A DNA stretch of 64,000 nt from Zarea fungicola (taxonomy: Eukaryota; Ascomycota; Sordariomycetes; Hypocreales; Cordycipitaceae): assembly GCA_900169235.1 (NCBI GenBank), contig FWCC01000314.1:28200-92199 (forward strand), written 5' to 3'. Made by a program: the position numbers and the translations under genes. Shown here one piece after another: positions 48,947-59,788 of this stretch. Below the pieces are notes generated by a model. The model ran no database searches and was not told where the DNA came from. It was given only the letters and a program-made list of their open reading frames with translations. The stretch's first letter is position 1; each line of letters opens with the position of its first letter.

Positions 48947-49040
48947 TAGTAGACTCAATTATATTAAATTTCAAGAAGGGCTAAACTCTGTGCGTATCTA
49001 ACTGTTTGCAACCAAGCATCCACTTTGCTTCGCCTTTACG

Positions 49041-50798
49041 TTACTGGTTGCATTGGCGCTTGATACTGCTTGCATTCTCACCAACTAGTGCATCAAAATA
49101 TGAAAGCAGACTCTCAATGGGGATCATGTCCATCAGACCCAGTGACGGCGTAGACGACCGCAGGACCTTTCCACCAAAGAGAACACGGACATAAAATCCA
49201 CTGCTAGAGGTTGTACCAGTCTTGATCGGCGACGATGGCGCAGTACTGGTGGGAATATCCAAGCACGAGCAAGCCGACGCAACACGAGATTTACTGCCGC
49301 CGCAGTCGAACGGCAATGAGGCATTTGAAGTGGCGAGCTGATTGCAGTAAGATGAAGCGGAGGCTGATTGGCGAATCATGTAGCGCAAGCAATTGTCATG
49401 TTGACAGCCGGGTGCAATTACTGTCGGCGTGGGGGTAGGAGTTGTCTGAGTCTTTCTCTGATATACTTCGAAAACAACCTCAGACCCCATTCCAGGCCAG
49501 ACCATTTCGTCAATCTGCAAAATAGAAAGCAGACGAGACACAGATCCATCATGGGCAACATTGTGGAAGTAAATTGTTTCGCTTTTACCGGAAATCACGT
49601 CGCGAATATGCGTGGCAAGTTCTGCGACCCAGACCCCGTATGAACCAGTGCTCGCAGCCAGTGAGGATGGGCTGTCACGATAAATCTGACTGTATTCCCA
49701 GTTACCCCAGCGATATACAGCATCGGACAGCTCTTGAGTCACACAAGTTGTACTATTCTGACCGTTGACCAGCTTGCAAGGTAGTGGCTTTGCATGGCAC
49801 TGACGGGCAGACAGGTTATCGTAATAGTGATCAAAAGACGCGTGGAAGCCTCCATCAGAAGGTGAAACCCCGGAGATGTCATCGAGAGTACCGTATAAAC
49901 CACCTGCAAGCTGTAAATGCTGGCTCCATTGCGGGTTTGAGCCAGATTTGATGGCGTTGAATAGATTCGAAGCAGCATTGCATGAATACTGCGGCTCCAA
50001 GCTGTCGATGCCCTGTGCCTGTACCAGCATTGGAGAAGGGTCTGTAATGCCCCACATGGCATTAATAACCATACCGGCCACTTGGCTTGTGATAAGGTTG
50101 TTTGTGACGCGGTATTTGACTGCGGACGGTACTTTTGAAGAGCCTCTGGCCGGGAGAAAACCAAGTAGATCATGGTAGACGCCGTACAAGTCAGCTCCAT
50201 GCTGCCACGAGTCCTGCAGGCCTTCGGCAGTTATCTGAGGGAACTGGCAAGTGCCAATCCAGCCAGATGGCACGAAAGGGTTAACTGGGGAGGTGAAGCC
50301 CTGCTGGTAAGCCCTATCAGAGTTTGGGCCGGCGAAAGGCTGGCCGTAGTAAAACAGCATCGAGTCATCACAGTTCCATTGATACGATTCAACTGGAAAT
50401 GCGTTGGAAGAATAAGGTGTGCGCTTGTGATGACGATGGATCTAGGGGCAGAAAATTAACGTTTGGACGAGTTGCCTGAAAGAACGGCAAGTGCTTACCA
50501 GCTCAACATATCGCAGCTTGTAGTCGGCGCTTGGCTTGACATATTCAGTTCTGCGAACATGAGGCATATTGCACCAATTATAAACACCATACTGGCCATC
50601 TGGGGTCTTGGATGAGTTGTATATAAAGCCATACACTCCAGATGCGGTAGGCACCTTGTTCAAATCGTTGATTTGAGTCTTGGCGGGGGCATACCATTTC
50701 GTGTCGACCTCCGCCGCCGATACGCTGCGAAGTGAGACACTATAACCTAGTATAAGGGCGACAGCGGCAGCGGCTGACGAACCAAGTGACGGAGCCAT
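49041..50798 (-). CDS. Secreted histidine acid phosphatase with a Cys-rich insertion
   Basis: Branch-2 histidine phosphatase, hydrolysing phosphate monoesters outside the cell. Exons 50798-50499 and 50441-49041 give 566 residues. A signal peptide covers the first ~28 residues. The catalytic motif, normally RHGxRTP, reads RHHKRTP near residue 103, with the nucleophilic His kept and Gly replaced by His. The acid/base HD lies in HNVAHDGSVSRLL near residue 397. Between EVYQRK and GFYVRVLFGGKVL, about 85 residues are inserted (49200-49454), starting Thr/Pro-rich and containing a Cys-rich module with HDNCLRYMIRQ and ACSCLD. This stretch has no stop codons and no splice signals. Converges on BET4 with 94 bp between stops. 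Confidence 0.85.
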
Positions 50799-51502
50799 GA
50801 CGCCGTGATACAGACTGAGAATTGCACTGTCGGTAGCGGTGTTAAAATGGCAAGTCCTGGATGCTCACCTAGTCAATCTCAAACGAGGATTCATGGGAAA
50901 CTCAACGTCGATGGGGAGGGCGCCATTAAAAGAAATTTTCGTCAGGCACCATATCCTTCCCACGTGTTTTCTGATCGATTGCCTGGTAATTTGCCTTCTT
51001 TCCAGCCAGTATCGATTTGCTAGCTGCGTATTTTGTGCGACGCAGGCTCCGGCGCTGCCGCACGTGGGCCGTGGATTCGATGGTCTTGCTAGTTTGTTGG
51101 CGCCACCAAGGAGAGACGGTAACTTACTTATAAGTTAGCCAGCCTTGAGCTGTGCGCTTAAATTTTAGTTATTTGATGCTGCATCAAAGAAGTTTTAATT
51201 TGCCGTGTGCAGAAACGTCAAAGACAAAGTCTCGAAACCTGCGCCATAACTCCTCACTCATGCCACTACCACACGGCATTGATGATTTACGGCACACCAG
51301 ATAGTGACGCTAACTGCCGGTCTTCAGATACCCGTGCCAACAGCGCGAGTGATTGAATTATTTTAGAAAATATTACATGCCGGGTTTTACCCACCGAAAA
51401 GTTCAACTACATTACATGGAACCTTAACACAACTGCCGTATAATACACCATTTTCACACGCAATTGCCGCGCCCTCAATTTCTCGCGACTGTCGCCCTGC
51501 CC
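50799..51502. other. Spacer between the acid phosphatase and JmjC genes
   Basis: 704 bp: phosphatase promoter and JmjC-gene 3' UTR. CACGTG-containing words occur near 50962 (CCCACGTG) and 51060 (GCACGTGG). The first resembles the binding site of the phosphate regulator Pho4/NUC-1, which would suit phosphate-starvation control, but this is inference from a short motif. Confidence 0.45.
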
Positions 51503-54500
51503 TCAGCCGCGTCCTCGCCCGCGGGAGCGCATACTTGGTCTGCCTCTTGGCCGCCCACGCTGCCCCCTTGAGCTCATAGCTATAGAATGAGAGGCATCTC
51601 TAGCTGCCCCAACCCTCGCAGGAATATCATCGTCATCACTTGAGCCTGAGTTGCTCACTGAGCTGTCAAACTTTGTCATATCTTCAAACTCACCAACCCG
51701 CAGCTGAGCAGTTGAGGATCCACTAGTTATGCGTTCTTGACCGAAAGCTTGTGGGGCTGTTCCTAACTTGTTAACTGCCGTGAAGCCGGCTAGTTGTACT
51801 GTCATGCCTGTCGGTTTTGTTTTGTAGTCGTCACTGATACTGATGCCGGCTGCTTCTGTTGGGGAGCTGTTTCTATCCCTTTTTCCAATCTTAAATTTCT
51901 TGCCTCGGAGCGCCATACGCTCCGCTAGAGACATGAAGCTGCGATCCACTGCCGTAGGCTTTTTAGCAAATGTTGGATCAGAGCCGTCAGATTTTCGAGG
52001 CCAGCCCTTGCGAGGTCTGCCGTCCTTGAGCGTCGGTTCCGAGGTGACTTCCGATTCATTATCCACTTCGTTGCTCTGCCGTCTTGTAGTGTCTTGCGAA
52101 ATCAGTTCAGATTTCCGAGGCTGGCCCCTGCGAGGTCTGCCGTACTTGTGCGCCGGTTCCAAGGTGTCTTCCGATTCATCCGCTTCGGTGCTCTGCCGTC
52201 TTGTAGTGTCATGCGCAATCAGTTCGGATTTTCTAGGTCGGCCGGGGCCACGACGCTGTGGAGGAAGATTGGAAACTTCGCCCGTTCGATCAGCTTCTTT
52301 CTGTTCTTGACGTACAGAGACTTCAACCTTATGAGTCCCACTTCGCCATATAACCGAGGAGTTGTCAGTGGTCGGCCGGCTTCGAAGAGTAGTTGGCTCA
52401 TCTGTATCTGTATCAACACTCTTCTTAAATTTTCCCGGTGGCCTGCCACGCTTTTTGGGCCTAATAGAAGTCTCTCTCATAGGGAACGGAGTGTGCGCCG
52501 TTCCTATGATGCTCTGGCCACTGGCAGCACCCGGTGATGGGCTCTGTGTAGTAGCGCCTCCGTTATCTTTTGCTTGTACAGGTGTCAGCTCGCTTGCTGC
52601 AGGAGAGCGTCGAAAATCGAATTGCTCTGTATTAATCACTTCTTCGATTTCAGCATCCTCGTCTTCAACATATGATGCTCTTGGTTTTGCATGTCTCAGG
52701 AGTGGCTCGTTCGCACCATATCGAGGCTGCTCCTTCCTTTTTGTTTCCACATGGGTGCTTTGAGTTGCAGAGTCTGATTCGACAGTCGTTGGCAACTTTC
52801 CTTGCGATGGCACCGAAACAGTAGCAATGGAAGATTCATCGAACAGCGCAGGGTCCATGCTATCCAGAAAATCAGCCACTCGAGGCGGCCTTGGCCGTTT
52901 ACGAGTATGACTTTTTACTATAAAGTCAGGATCTTCGTTTTCTTTCCTAGCCTTCCTTTTTGCACTTCGAATCGACTTCTTGACGAATTCTGGTATGTCT
53001 GATTCATCGTCCCTCACTCCTTCTGCCGCTGGGGCTTGGTATGGGTCAAATAGAATTTTATCCGGGGTATCGTCCTGCTCGTAGTAACCCATGCCGATTC
53101 GTTGAGCCGCAAACACAGATGGATCTGGGTATGCCAGAGAGTCTTCATCAAGTCGAGCTACAGTCTCTTCGCCATGCAGCCAAGGCACTGACACCGGCAG
53201 CTCTGTTTGCTGGCGGCATATATTTTGCATTGCATTAGGTTCATCTGATGTCCCGCCTTGCCCCCGATGCACCGCACCCTCACCTAGTATTTCTCTAGGT
53301 AAGTCATGGTGGCGAAGTGCACCAGGCGAAGCTTCATTGGTGTTCTCTGCATTCTCGTCCTCCAGGGCCTCGTTTGACAGCCCTTCTGACTTGGCAGTAT
53401 GCGCCTGTTCTCTGAGGAGCTGCATTCGCCTAGTATCTTGGCCTCGACTCTTTTCTCCCGTCGACTTCAGCCATGCTAAATTATGCAATCGGAAATCGAC
53501 AAGGCTCTCAACACTCCGATCATCTGCAACAGACCTAGTGTCGTGGCCCAACGAGGTATTTTTTGGCGTGTATGGCTGAGTATTTCCAGACCGGCGACAA
53601 TGCCCACAATTACAGATCCCCAAACACTTTGGACAGAGCCAGTGCTCATCCTGCAAGACCTCCTGAGGTATCATATCAAATGCCCTGTAGAGTACCCCGA
53701 AACAGTATCCTTCCGAGCAGTCGGGATTTGTGCACATCTGCACGCGATACCCCAATTCTTTGTGGCAGCACACATGGCATCGAGCATCGCCGTTCCTGCC
53801 CTTTCTCCTTCGGCTCTTTTTTGGTTTCGTAGCCTTTTCTGCGTCTACTTCGTCCGAGTCACTTGGAGTCGGCTCTTTTTCCGGTTGCGTTATGTCCTTC
53901 CACGGTCTTTGCCGCAGCGCTTCTTGACAGATTTGAGCAACAGTTTTCTTTCCATTCAGCTGCCTCGCTACCTCAAGCGGCCGTGGGGAACTGTTGATGT
54001 CGATGAATCCATCATTTGCTATGACCATAGACCGCCAAATCTCATGATTGTTGACGAGCTCGCCCCAGGTCCACTGCTCGCACCATTGCAAGCCAGAGAT
54101 ACAGACACATGAGCGACCCATCGCATAGCATTCCATGCAAACATCGTAAGTATCCTCATCGCCATTGACGAGAGTTCGAACACAATTTTTGCAAGTCAGG
54201 AATCGATTAAAGATATTGGCGCGACAATAAGAGCATGTAATACAAGAATCGAACGGAAGAAATTCGATGTTCTTCTCCTTGAATGCAAATACTTCGTCCA
54301 CGAGTATTTGTGTAAAGAGCATAAAGAGCTTCTTGAAATCTGCTTTCAGCTGCTTGGCCCGGGGTGAACTGCGGATGGTATCTAGCCCTAGATTTACAAA
54401 ATCAATCTGTGCCTTCTCAGTATCGTCCTCAATGGATTTCAGCCGCTGATAATAGCTCTGTAGTGTATAGTATATGGTCGCCTTATTTTTGTACTGCTCG

Positions 54501-55595
54501 TCTCGACAAACCAGTCGTGCCTTTGGGAGCGCCTCTTGCAGGGCAAGCTCCAGCGTCTCGACGGTGGTTCGATTCCATGCGACCTTCATTGTTCTTGTAC
54601 CTCTGTTCCAAACCTGATGGGCGGCTAGAGGCGGGATTAGGATAAAATCACCCACCTTCTGCTCCACGATATACACGTCGAAAGGCGCCTTCTTCCAAGC
54701 ATTGACTTGGGCAAAGTGTTTCTCAATCTCGATGTCGTGGCCGAGCATAGATAGAAAGTATTCTCGAACGACGGCTCTATCCTTGCTTTCCGTCATGAAC
54801 CATAGTGAACTGCCGGGTTTCTCCCCATTTTCGTTGCCCGATGCTTCTACCATTATATTTTGTCCCAGAGAGGCGCACATTTCGCGATGTGCTGGGGTGA
54901 ATGTACCCTCATGACCAATATAGCACATCAAATTTTCGGCACGCATCTCCCGCGGCAGGCTCGACATGAGATCTCCAGCAGGTGCAGCGGTCTTTTTGAG
55001 CCGCTCTCGGTCATCTTCCATGACCAATTCTCGACCTGCGTCGTTGACCGACTCGTTGAGGTAGAATAAAACCGGATTAATGATCTTCTGAAGTGCAACA
55101 TGCCACTCAGGTGGGCAATCAATGTCTTTTAGGTAGAGTCGTTGTCGTCTCTCATCGCGAAAATTAGTGGAAGTCCATTGGTTGGTAAGCTGCTTCATGG
55201 ATCGGAGATAATGACCCGTCGTCATGGGAACATCACTTTGCGACATAATGTCGCGGACTCTCTCCTCTGGCGCTTGGTCAGCCTCATAGTTCCACATGAA
55301 GAAGCAACTATCTTTTTATCTCACCTTTTTTATCATAATTCTTTTCAAGCCATTCGGCGCTGAACAACCACTTGGGTAGGACAGCATCTAGCCCATCTAT
55401 GACAAGTGGTTTCCCCCCCAGAATAACATGCATGAGAACAAGCTTTTCAAATTCTAGCGGCCCAAGGTTGCGAAGCTGAGTCCTTGTGACTCGTTGTGCC
55501 CATTTTAAATTGGGTACCTCATCAACCAATGAATGCAAGTCAAGGCTTGGGGATATCGGATCAAACTTAGCCTGTGGATGCGATGCGGCTGGCAT
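51503..55595 (-). CDS. JmjC, zf-4CXXC_R1 and AT-hook chromatin protein
   Basis: Large nuclear protein of 1346 residues from exons 55595-55325 and 55272-51503. A JmjC domain covers roughly residues 180-380, with an iron site HRE (TPAHREMCASLGQNIMVE) and a distal His in PPLAAHQVWN, so an active histone demethylase or hydroxylase is plausible. Cys-rich segments follow, including CSYCRANIFNRFLTCKNC, then a zf-4CXXC_R1 (CDCA7-type) zinc domain with CHVCCHKELGYRVQMC and CPKCLGICNCGHCRR. The C-terminal half is disordered with AT-hooks (KRGRPPGKFKK, RRGPGRPRKS, GRPRRGQPRKS, RGRPRGRP), two of them within a tandem ~120-nt duplication. CDCA7-type domains partner remodellers in DNA-methylation and heterochromatin control, so a heterochromatin role is an inference. 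The 52-nt intron restores NYDKKAPEERV. Confidence 0.88.
51991..52227 (-). repeat. Two tandem ~120-nt coding repeats in the JmjC gene
   Basis: Units start near 51991 and 52111 (120 nt), with the next boundary near 52228 (117 nt). Each encodes about 40 residues with an AT-hook-like GRPR and the words RKSELI and DTTRRQS. Codons have diverged mildly, so the duplication is recent but not new. Confidence 0.8.
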
Positions 55596-56126
55596 CTTGA
55601 GTGGCCAAGCGGTGGCAAGCCGGTTGAGTTGGAGATTCTAGGCCGTCTTGTCTGATGCTTATTCGGCAGGGACGTGTTTCCAAAGCATGCTAATGCGTGG
55701 AATTGGTCAGAAATTGAGGAATTTTGTATTTATCTCCATCTTTGTTTGAATGAGACAGCTGGAATAACTAAACGAAAGCTTTTACTCACGTTTGCTGAAA
55801 TCTCAAACGTGAATAGGAAGATTTGAATGTCAGGACTGATGCTTTGCGTAGGGATGGTTCGCATCCCACTAACAAGCCAACACGCGCTGTCACGTGATGG
55901 ATTCCATTCTCTAGCCATTTCGTATAGTGTTAAGGACTTACACCACGCCAGATAACAAGGGACGACGCATCCTCTTAGAGAGGATAAGTATATTTTAAGC
56001 ATTGAACTTTATGTGGTGCTAGACGTGGAGTGACATTAATTGCGCATATATCCCTGTTGCACAGGGCTGCGAAAGGTATTTCATCGGATTTCATCACCCC
56101 TGAACAAATTTCTCACATAGCTTTAG
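55596..56126. other. Divergent JmjC/COQ2 promoter region
   Basis: 531 bp. CCTCTTAGAGAGG at 55971-55983 is a near-palindrome. No gene is supported. Confidence 0.5.
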
Positions 56127-57332
56127 ATGACCATTCTCATAATGCAACAAGCTTTGAATCGCCAAGTATCTCGCAGGCTAGGTGTCGGCTGCTTTGGGAA
56201 TGCCTCTCTTAGATCTCTGGGCCGTGGGAATTCGAGGTCAATATTTCTGTCACATACGCCCCAGCGTATGGCATTCTATGAAACCCATCGCCGCGCCCAA
56301 GTTACAATCGAAGCAGCAACGGAGCAAAGTAATCAACAGAGCTTACCAGCTTACGAACCGCCTAAAAACGGAATCTTATCAGTTTTGCCAGCGAAATGGG
56401 TTCCTTATGGAGAACTCATGCGGCTTGATAAACCAGCTGGAACGTACTATCTCTTCTTCCCCTGCCTCTTCTCGACGCTCATGGCCGCCCCCATGGTGGA
56501 GCCCATGGCATCTATGGCGTCCGTCACTGGAACATCTTTACTGTTCTTCTCTGGAGCCTTGATAATGCGCAGTGCGGGTTGCGCAATCAATGATCTTTGG
56601 GATCGAAACCTTGACCCACACGTCGCACGGACACGGCTCCGGCCAATTGCCCGGAAGGCCATTACACCTTTCAATGGCCTCGTATTTACCGGCATCCAGC
56701 TGTTGGCTGGATTTGGGATTCTGGTGCAGTTTCCAACCCAGTGCTTGTATTACGGCATTCCCAGCCTACTTCTTGTCGCCTGCTATCCACTGGCAAAGCG
56801 AGTTACCTATTATCCACAGTTCGTCCTGGGACTGACCTTCTCATGGGGGGCGATAATGGGGTTTCCAGCGCTTGGTATTGACTTATTATCAAACTACGCA
56901 GCTTTAACTGCTGCTGCCTGTCTATATACATCCAATATTGCCTGGACTATCCTCTATGATATGATCTATGCGCATATGGATATTAAAGATGACGCCAAAG
57001 CAGGTATCAAGAGCATTGCTCTGAAGCATGACGCTGCAACAAAGCAAATCTTGACAGGACTTGCAGCGATCCAAATTGGCCTCCTCGCTGCAGCAGGTAT
57101 TGCTACGGGAGCTGGTCCGGCATTCTTCATTGGAAGCTGTGGTGGTGCAGCAGTTGCATTGGGCGTCATGATCAAGCGCGTCAATCTGAAGAGCGTCAAA
57201 AATTGTTGGTGGTGGTTTGTAAATGGTTGCTGGATCACTGGTGGTGTTATCAGTACTGGCTTGGCTGCGGACTACTTGATGCGCTTGGAGCTCCTTGACG
57301 CGAGGGAAGAGGTGGAATTGACGAAGGTCTGA
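56127..57332 (+). CDS. COQ2: 4-hydroxybenzoate polyprenyltransferase, mitochondrial (COQ2)
   Basis: Joins the polyprenyl tail to 4-hydroxybenzoate, the membrane step of ubiquinone synthesis in the mitochondrial inner membrane. Intron-less frame of 401 residues. The N terminus (to about residue 60) is rich in Arg and Ser and poor in acids, fitting a mitochondrial presequence. Both Asp-rich UbiA motifs are intact: NDLWDRNLD at 155-163 and YDMIYAHMDIKDD near 277-289. About eight hydrophobic helices follow the family pattern, including MRLDKPAGTYYLFFPCLFS. Met50 is an internal alternative start that would remove much of the presequence. Converges on RPS23. Confidence 0.95.
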   Translation: MTILIMQQALNRQVSRRLGVGCFGNASLRSLGRGNSRSIFLSHTPQRMAFYETHRRAQVTIEAATEQSNQQSLPAYEPPKNGILSVLPAKWVPYGELMRLDKPAGTYYLFFPCLFSTLMAAPMVEPMASMASVTGTSLLFFSGALIMRSAGCAINDLWDRNLDPHVARTRLRPIARKAITPFNGLVFTGIQLLAGFGILVQFPTQCLYYGIPSLLLVACYPLAKRVTYYPQFVLGLTFSWGAIMGFPALGIDLLSNYAALTAAACLYTSNIAWTILYDMIYAHMDIKDDAKAGIKSIALKHDAATKQILTGLAAIQIGLLAAAGIATGAGPAFFIGSCGGAAVALGVMIKRVNLKSVKNCWWWFVNGCWITGGVISTGLAADYLMRLELLDAREEVELTKV

Positions 57333-57568
57333 TTGTAGAATAACACTGTAGAACACTGTACGAATACACCATAGACTAGAATACTACTGAGACGCATGGT
57401 AGTTGGATATGAATTATTTTCACATTTCATGATCTTGAGGACTGCTCATCTAAATTTCAATAGTTGTCTCCCATGATACATTCCCAACCCGTATGCCAAT
57501 GTAAGCACGCCAATAAGTCTCCCCAGGCCGAAATAGGACAATATTTTTTCCTCCACTGCATACCGCTT

Positions 57569-58085
57569 TTAAGAACGGGGCTTCTCCTTCTTTTCTTTCC
57601 ACAGGGCAAGCAGACCGACACCGGAAACCTTGACGACCTTGAAACGAACACCGGGGATATCACCCTTGGCCTTGCCCTTGCGACCGAAACCAGCGATGAG
57701 GACTTCGTCGTTCTCGTCCACGAAGTTCAAGCAACCGTCATTGGGGACTAGAAAAGACGCATATTAGTGTCAAGGCCGTGAGTCAAATTCGGAAGATGGA
57801 AGAATTCCCATTCTTTGTAGACATACCGAAAGCTGTGACCTTCTTGCCGTTCTTGATCAACTGAACACGGACGCACTTTCGGATAGCGGAGTTGGGCTGC
57901 TTGGCCTCAACACCGACCTTCTCGAGAACAATTCCCTTGGCATGGGAAGAGCCACCAAAGGGGGATGACTTGAAAGCAGTACCCAGGGCACGCTTCTTAT
58001 AGTGAAGATCAGACCATTTCTGATCCTTGCGGTTCGTTCGCAATTTTCTAGCGGCGTTAAGACCACGGGGTTTTCCTCCAGCCAT
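57569..58085 (-). CDS. RPS23: 40S ribosomal protein S23 (uS12)
   Basis: Decoding-centre protein of the small ribosomal subunit. Exons 58085-57827 and 57747-57569 give 145 residues, the exact length of the eukaryotic protein. The start [20 protein letters not shown], the decoding loop KQPNSAIRK with the proline that is hydroxylated in eukaryotes, and the end KEKKEKPRS are all conserved. The 79-nt intron splits the Val codon at AFVPNDG. Codon use is visibly more biased to C-ending codons than in its neighbours, as expected for a highly expressed gene. Confidence 0.97.
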
Positions 58086-58506
58086 GATTGCTTCGTTATG
58101 TTAGTCGGACGGGTTGGCAGTGTCGACGAGCGTTGCAAGGTGTTCGAAGCAAATTGCACGTACCGATTTATCTGGGTATCGCAGGAACGTATGGTGATGT
58201 GACTTCTTGCGGAGCTTGCGAAAAGTTGGGCCAAAGTCCCTCCAGAATTTCATGGTAGGGTTTTCGGCCCTAGTAGCAAACTACCAATGGTGGGCTACAT
58301 CACGTGATTATTTCGAACACCCGAGATTAGGTAATAGTCATAAAAATGTACGCTTGCTGTATCGGGACTAGATAGCTCCAGTCGCCCCAGTTTATCTGGC
58401 ATGTTGTAGCAGGCAGGCTTGCTTCTTCAACTTACCTACGTATAAGAAGTTATTTTGAAGACAAGATGTTATATTGCCTTCTCAGAGCATTGTAGGAATT
58501 GGCGAC
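58086..58506. promoter_or_regulatory. Divergent RPS23 / 58507-gene promoter region
   Basis: 421 bp between divergent starts. It contains two direct TTGCGGAGCTTGCGAAAAG-like words near 58205-58224 and an AATTTCATGGTAGGGTTTTCGG segment split by GC-rich DNA. AGGGTTTT resembles the homol-type/TTAGGG-related elements often found before fungal ribosomal protein genes; this is a weak match. Confidence 0.4.
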
Positions 58507-59310
58507 ATGTACTTGTCTCGTACTAAAAGCAAGCCGCGAGACCCCCCTCCGTCTCTCTTCCTTCATCCGTCCCCAGGTACATCCCATATTTCCTTGCCTG
58601 GCATATTAGCATCTGGCACCTCCCTTCCGGGACCTGCAAGCATTCGGCGTGAGCGTACGTCTTATGACAGCAATGCTTCGATCCTTCATGCGCCAACGAG
58701 CGCTTCTGACCATCAAAGGGTCCCTCGCGTTTTAAAAACACCAGAAAGCGGCCGTACATCGGACAGAACTGACGCGCTGTGGGCAGAGATGCAGGCGACC
58801 CTGGAAGAAGTTGAGCTATCTGCTTCCGCAGGCACCCACGTCTTTGGACGGTCTCATGATGGCAAACTTGCTGAATTACGAGCGGCACAGATTGCATTGG
58901 CTCAAGCATGGGCACGGAGCGAAGCAGATGGCTTTATGGAGCAGGGCTCTCGAGAGAATGGAGCTCCAGATGTTGGCGATGATCTCCGCAGTGCGAAAGG
59001 ATCGTTTGCTGATGGCACCAAGCCTGGTACAAGCGATACAGAACAAGGAAAAGGCAACGGGGCTGCTAGCACATCACGCTCCTTCGGGGATGGAACCGAT
59101 GTCGAACGGCTTGGATCCAAGTTAGAGGAAGAAACGGAAGCCGATATACTGCTAGCCAGAAAGCGTCGAGAGGCAAACGATGAATATTTTCAAAGAGTTA
59201 ATGCTGGTGTCATCGACGTTGTCTCGAAACTGGAGCAAGTTGCGGTGGCAATGCGAACTGTGGAGCAAGAAAGTAAAGACGTATGGAATGAGAATATGGG
59301 TAACGAATAG
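58507..59310 (+). CDS. Uncharacterised Ser-rich protein with C-terminal helix
   Basis: Single open frame of 267 residues from the first ATG at 58507; the frame is open further upstream only from a TTG. I do not recognise a family. Residues 1-80 are Pro/Ser/Arg-rich and probably disordered. A helical segment, ALWAEMQATLEEVELSAS, then KLAELRAAQIALAQAWAR, follows near 85-130. After a Ser/Gly-rich linker a second helix contains LLARKRREANDEYFQRVN and DVVSKLEQVAVAMRTVEQE. The two amphipathic helices separated by a linker suggest a coiled-coil scaffold or subunit. No signal peptide or membrane segment is present. Confidence 0.72.
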   Translation: MYLSRTKSKPRDPPPSLFLHPSPGTSHISLPGILASGTSLPGPASIRRERTSYDSNASILHAPTSASDHQRVPRVLKTPESGRTSDRTDALWAEMQATLEEVELSASAGTHVFGRSHDGKLAELRAAQIALAQAWARSEADGFMEQGSRENGAPDVGDDLRSAKGSFADGTKPGTSDTEQGKGNGAASTSRSFGDGTDVERLGSKLEEETEADILLARKRREANDEYFQRVNAGVIDVVSKLEQVAVAMRTVEQESKDVWNENMGNE

Positions 59311-59506
59311 TAAGTGTCTCACGTATTGACTGGCAGCGTGGCGTCGAGATTTTCCTTCGTCTTTGTCTTATCGACAATTAATATCCTCCATATTTATTTT
59401 AAAGTCGCCCTGGTTAAATTTTAGATGTGGTTTTTAGCTAACGCGGCCGGGTTGATCCTGTTGTTCCATGCATTACAAACTCGGAATTTTCGAAATGCGG
59501 TACCCG

Positions 59507-59632
59507 CTAGTACAAATAAAGATCGGGCGGTACGGGGACTAGCCAGAATCGCAGGACGCCGAGACGGAAGAATGAAATTGCGGCGCCGGCTGCGACAATG
59601 ACGAACGGTTTCTGGTAGTTTGGTGGTGGCAT
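59507..59632 (-). CDS. Possible 41-residue single-pass membrane protein
   Basis: ATG at 59632 to TAG at 59507. The peptide begins MPPPNYQKPFVIVAAGAAIS, continues with a short hydrophobic helix and FFRLGVLRFWLVPVP, and ends PPDLYLY. One hydrophobic segment flanked by Lys and Arg is like the small inner-membrane subunits of respiratory complexes. It lies in a 478-bp spacer with no other gene. There is no independent evidence of expression, and an ORF of this size can arise by chance, so it is a candidate only. Confidence 0.35.
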   Translation of the reverse strand: MPPPNYQKPFVIVAAGAAISFFRLGVLRFWLVPVPPDLYLY

Positions 59633-59788
59633 GTCCTGATTACAGTGGTGTCATCGCAACCTCGTCAACATTACACTTTCACTGACTAGACTAAAACGTC
59701 TAAGACACTTTCTTGTCGTCCATAACCGTGTGAAAAACGCGATTCTACTCCTAAAAACTTCTATTAACGAAATTTCTCCCAGTTCACG

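Noticed and set aside
54566..54576. GGTTCGATTCC, a match to the tRNA B box
   Set aside because: It lies inside the JmjC coding region on the opposite strand, with no A box or acceptor stem at the right distance, so it is not a tRNA gene.
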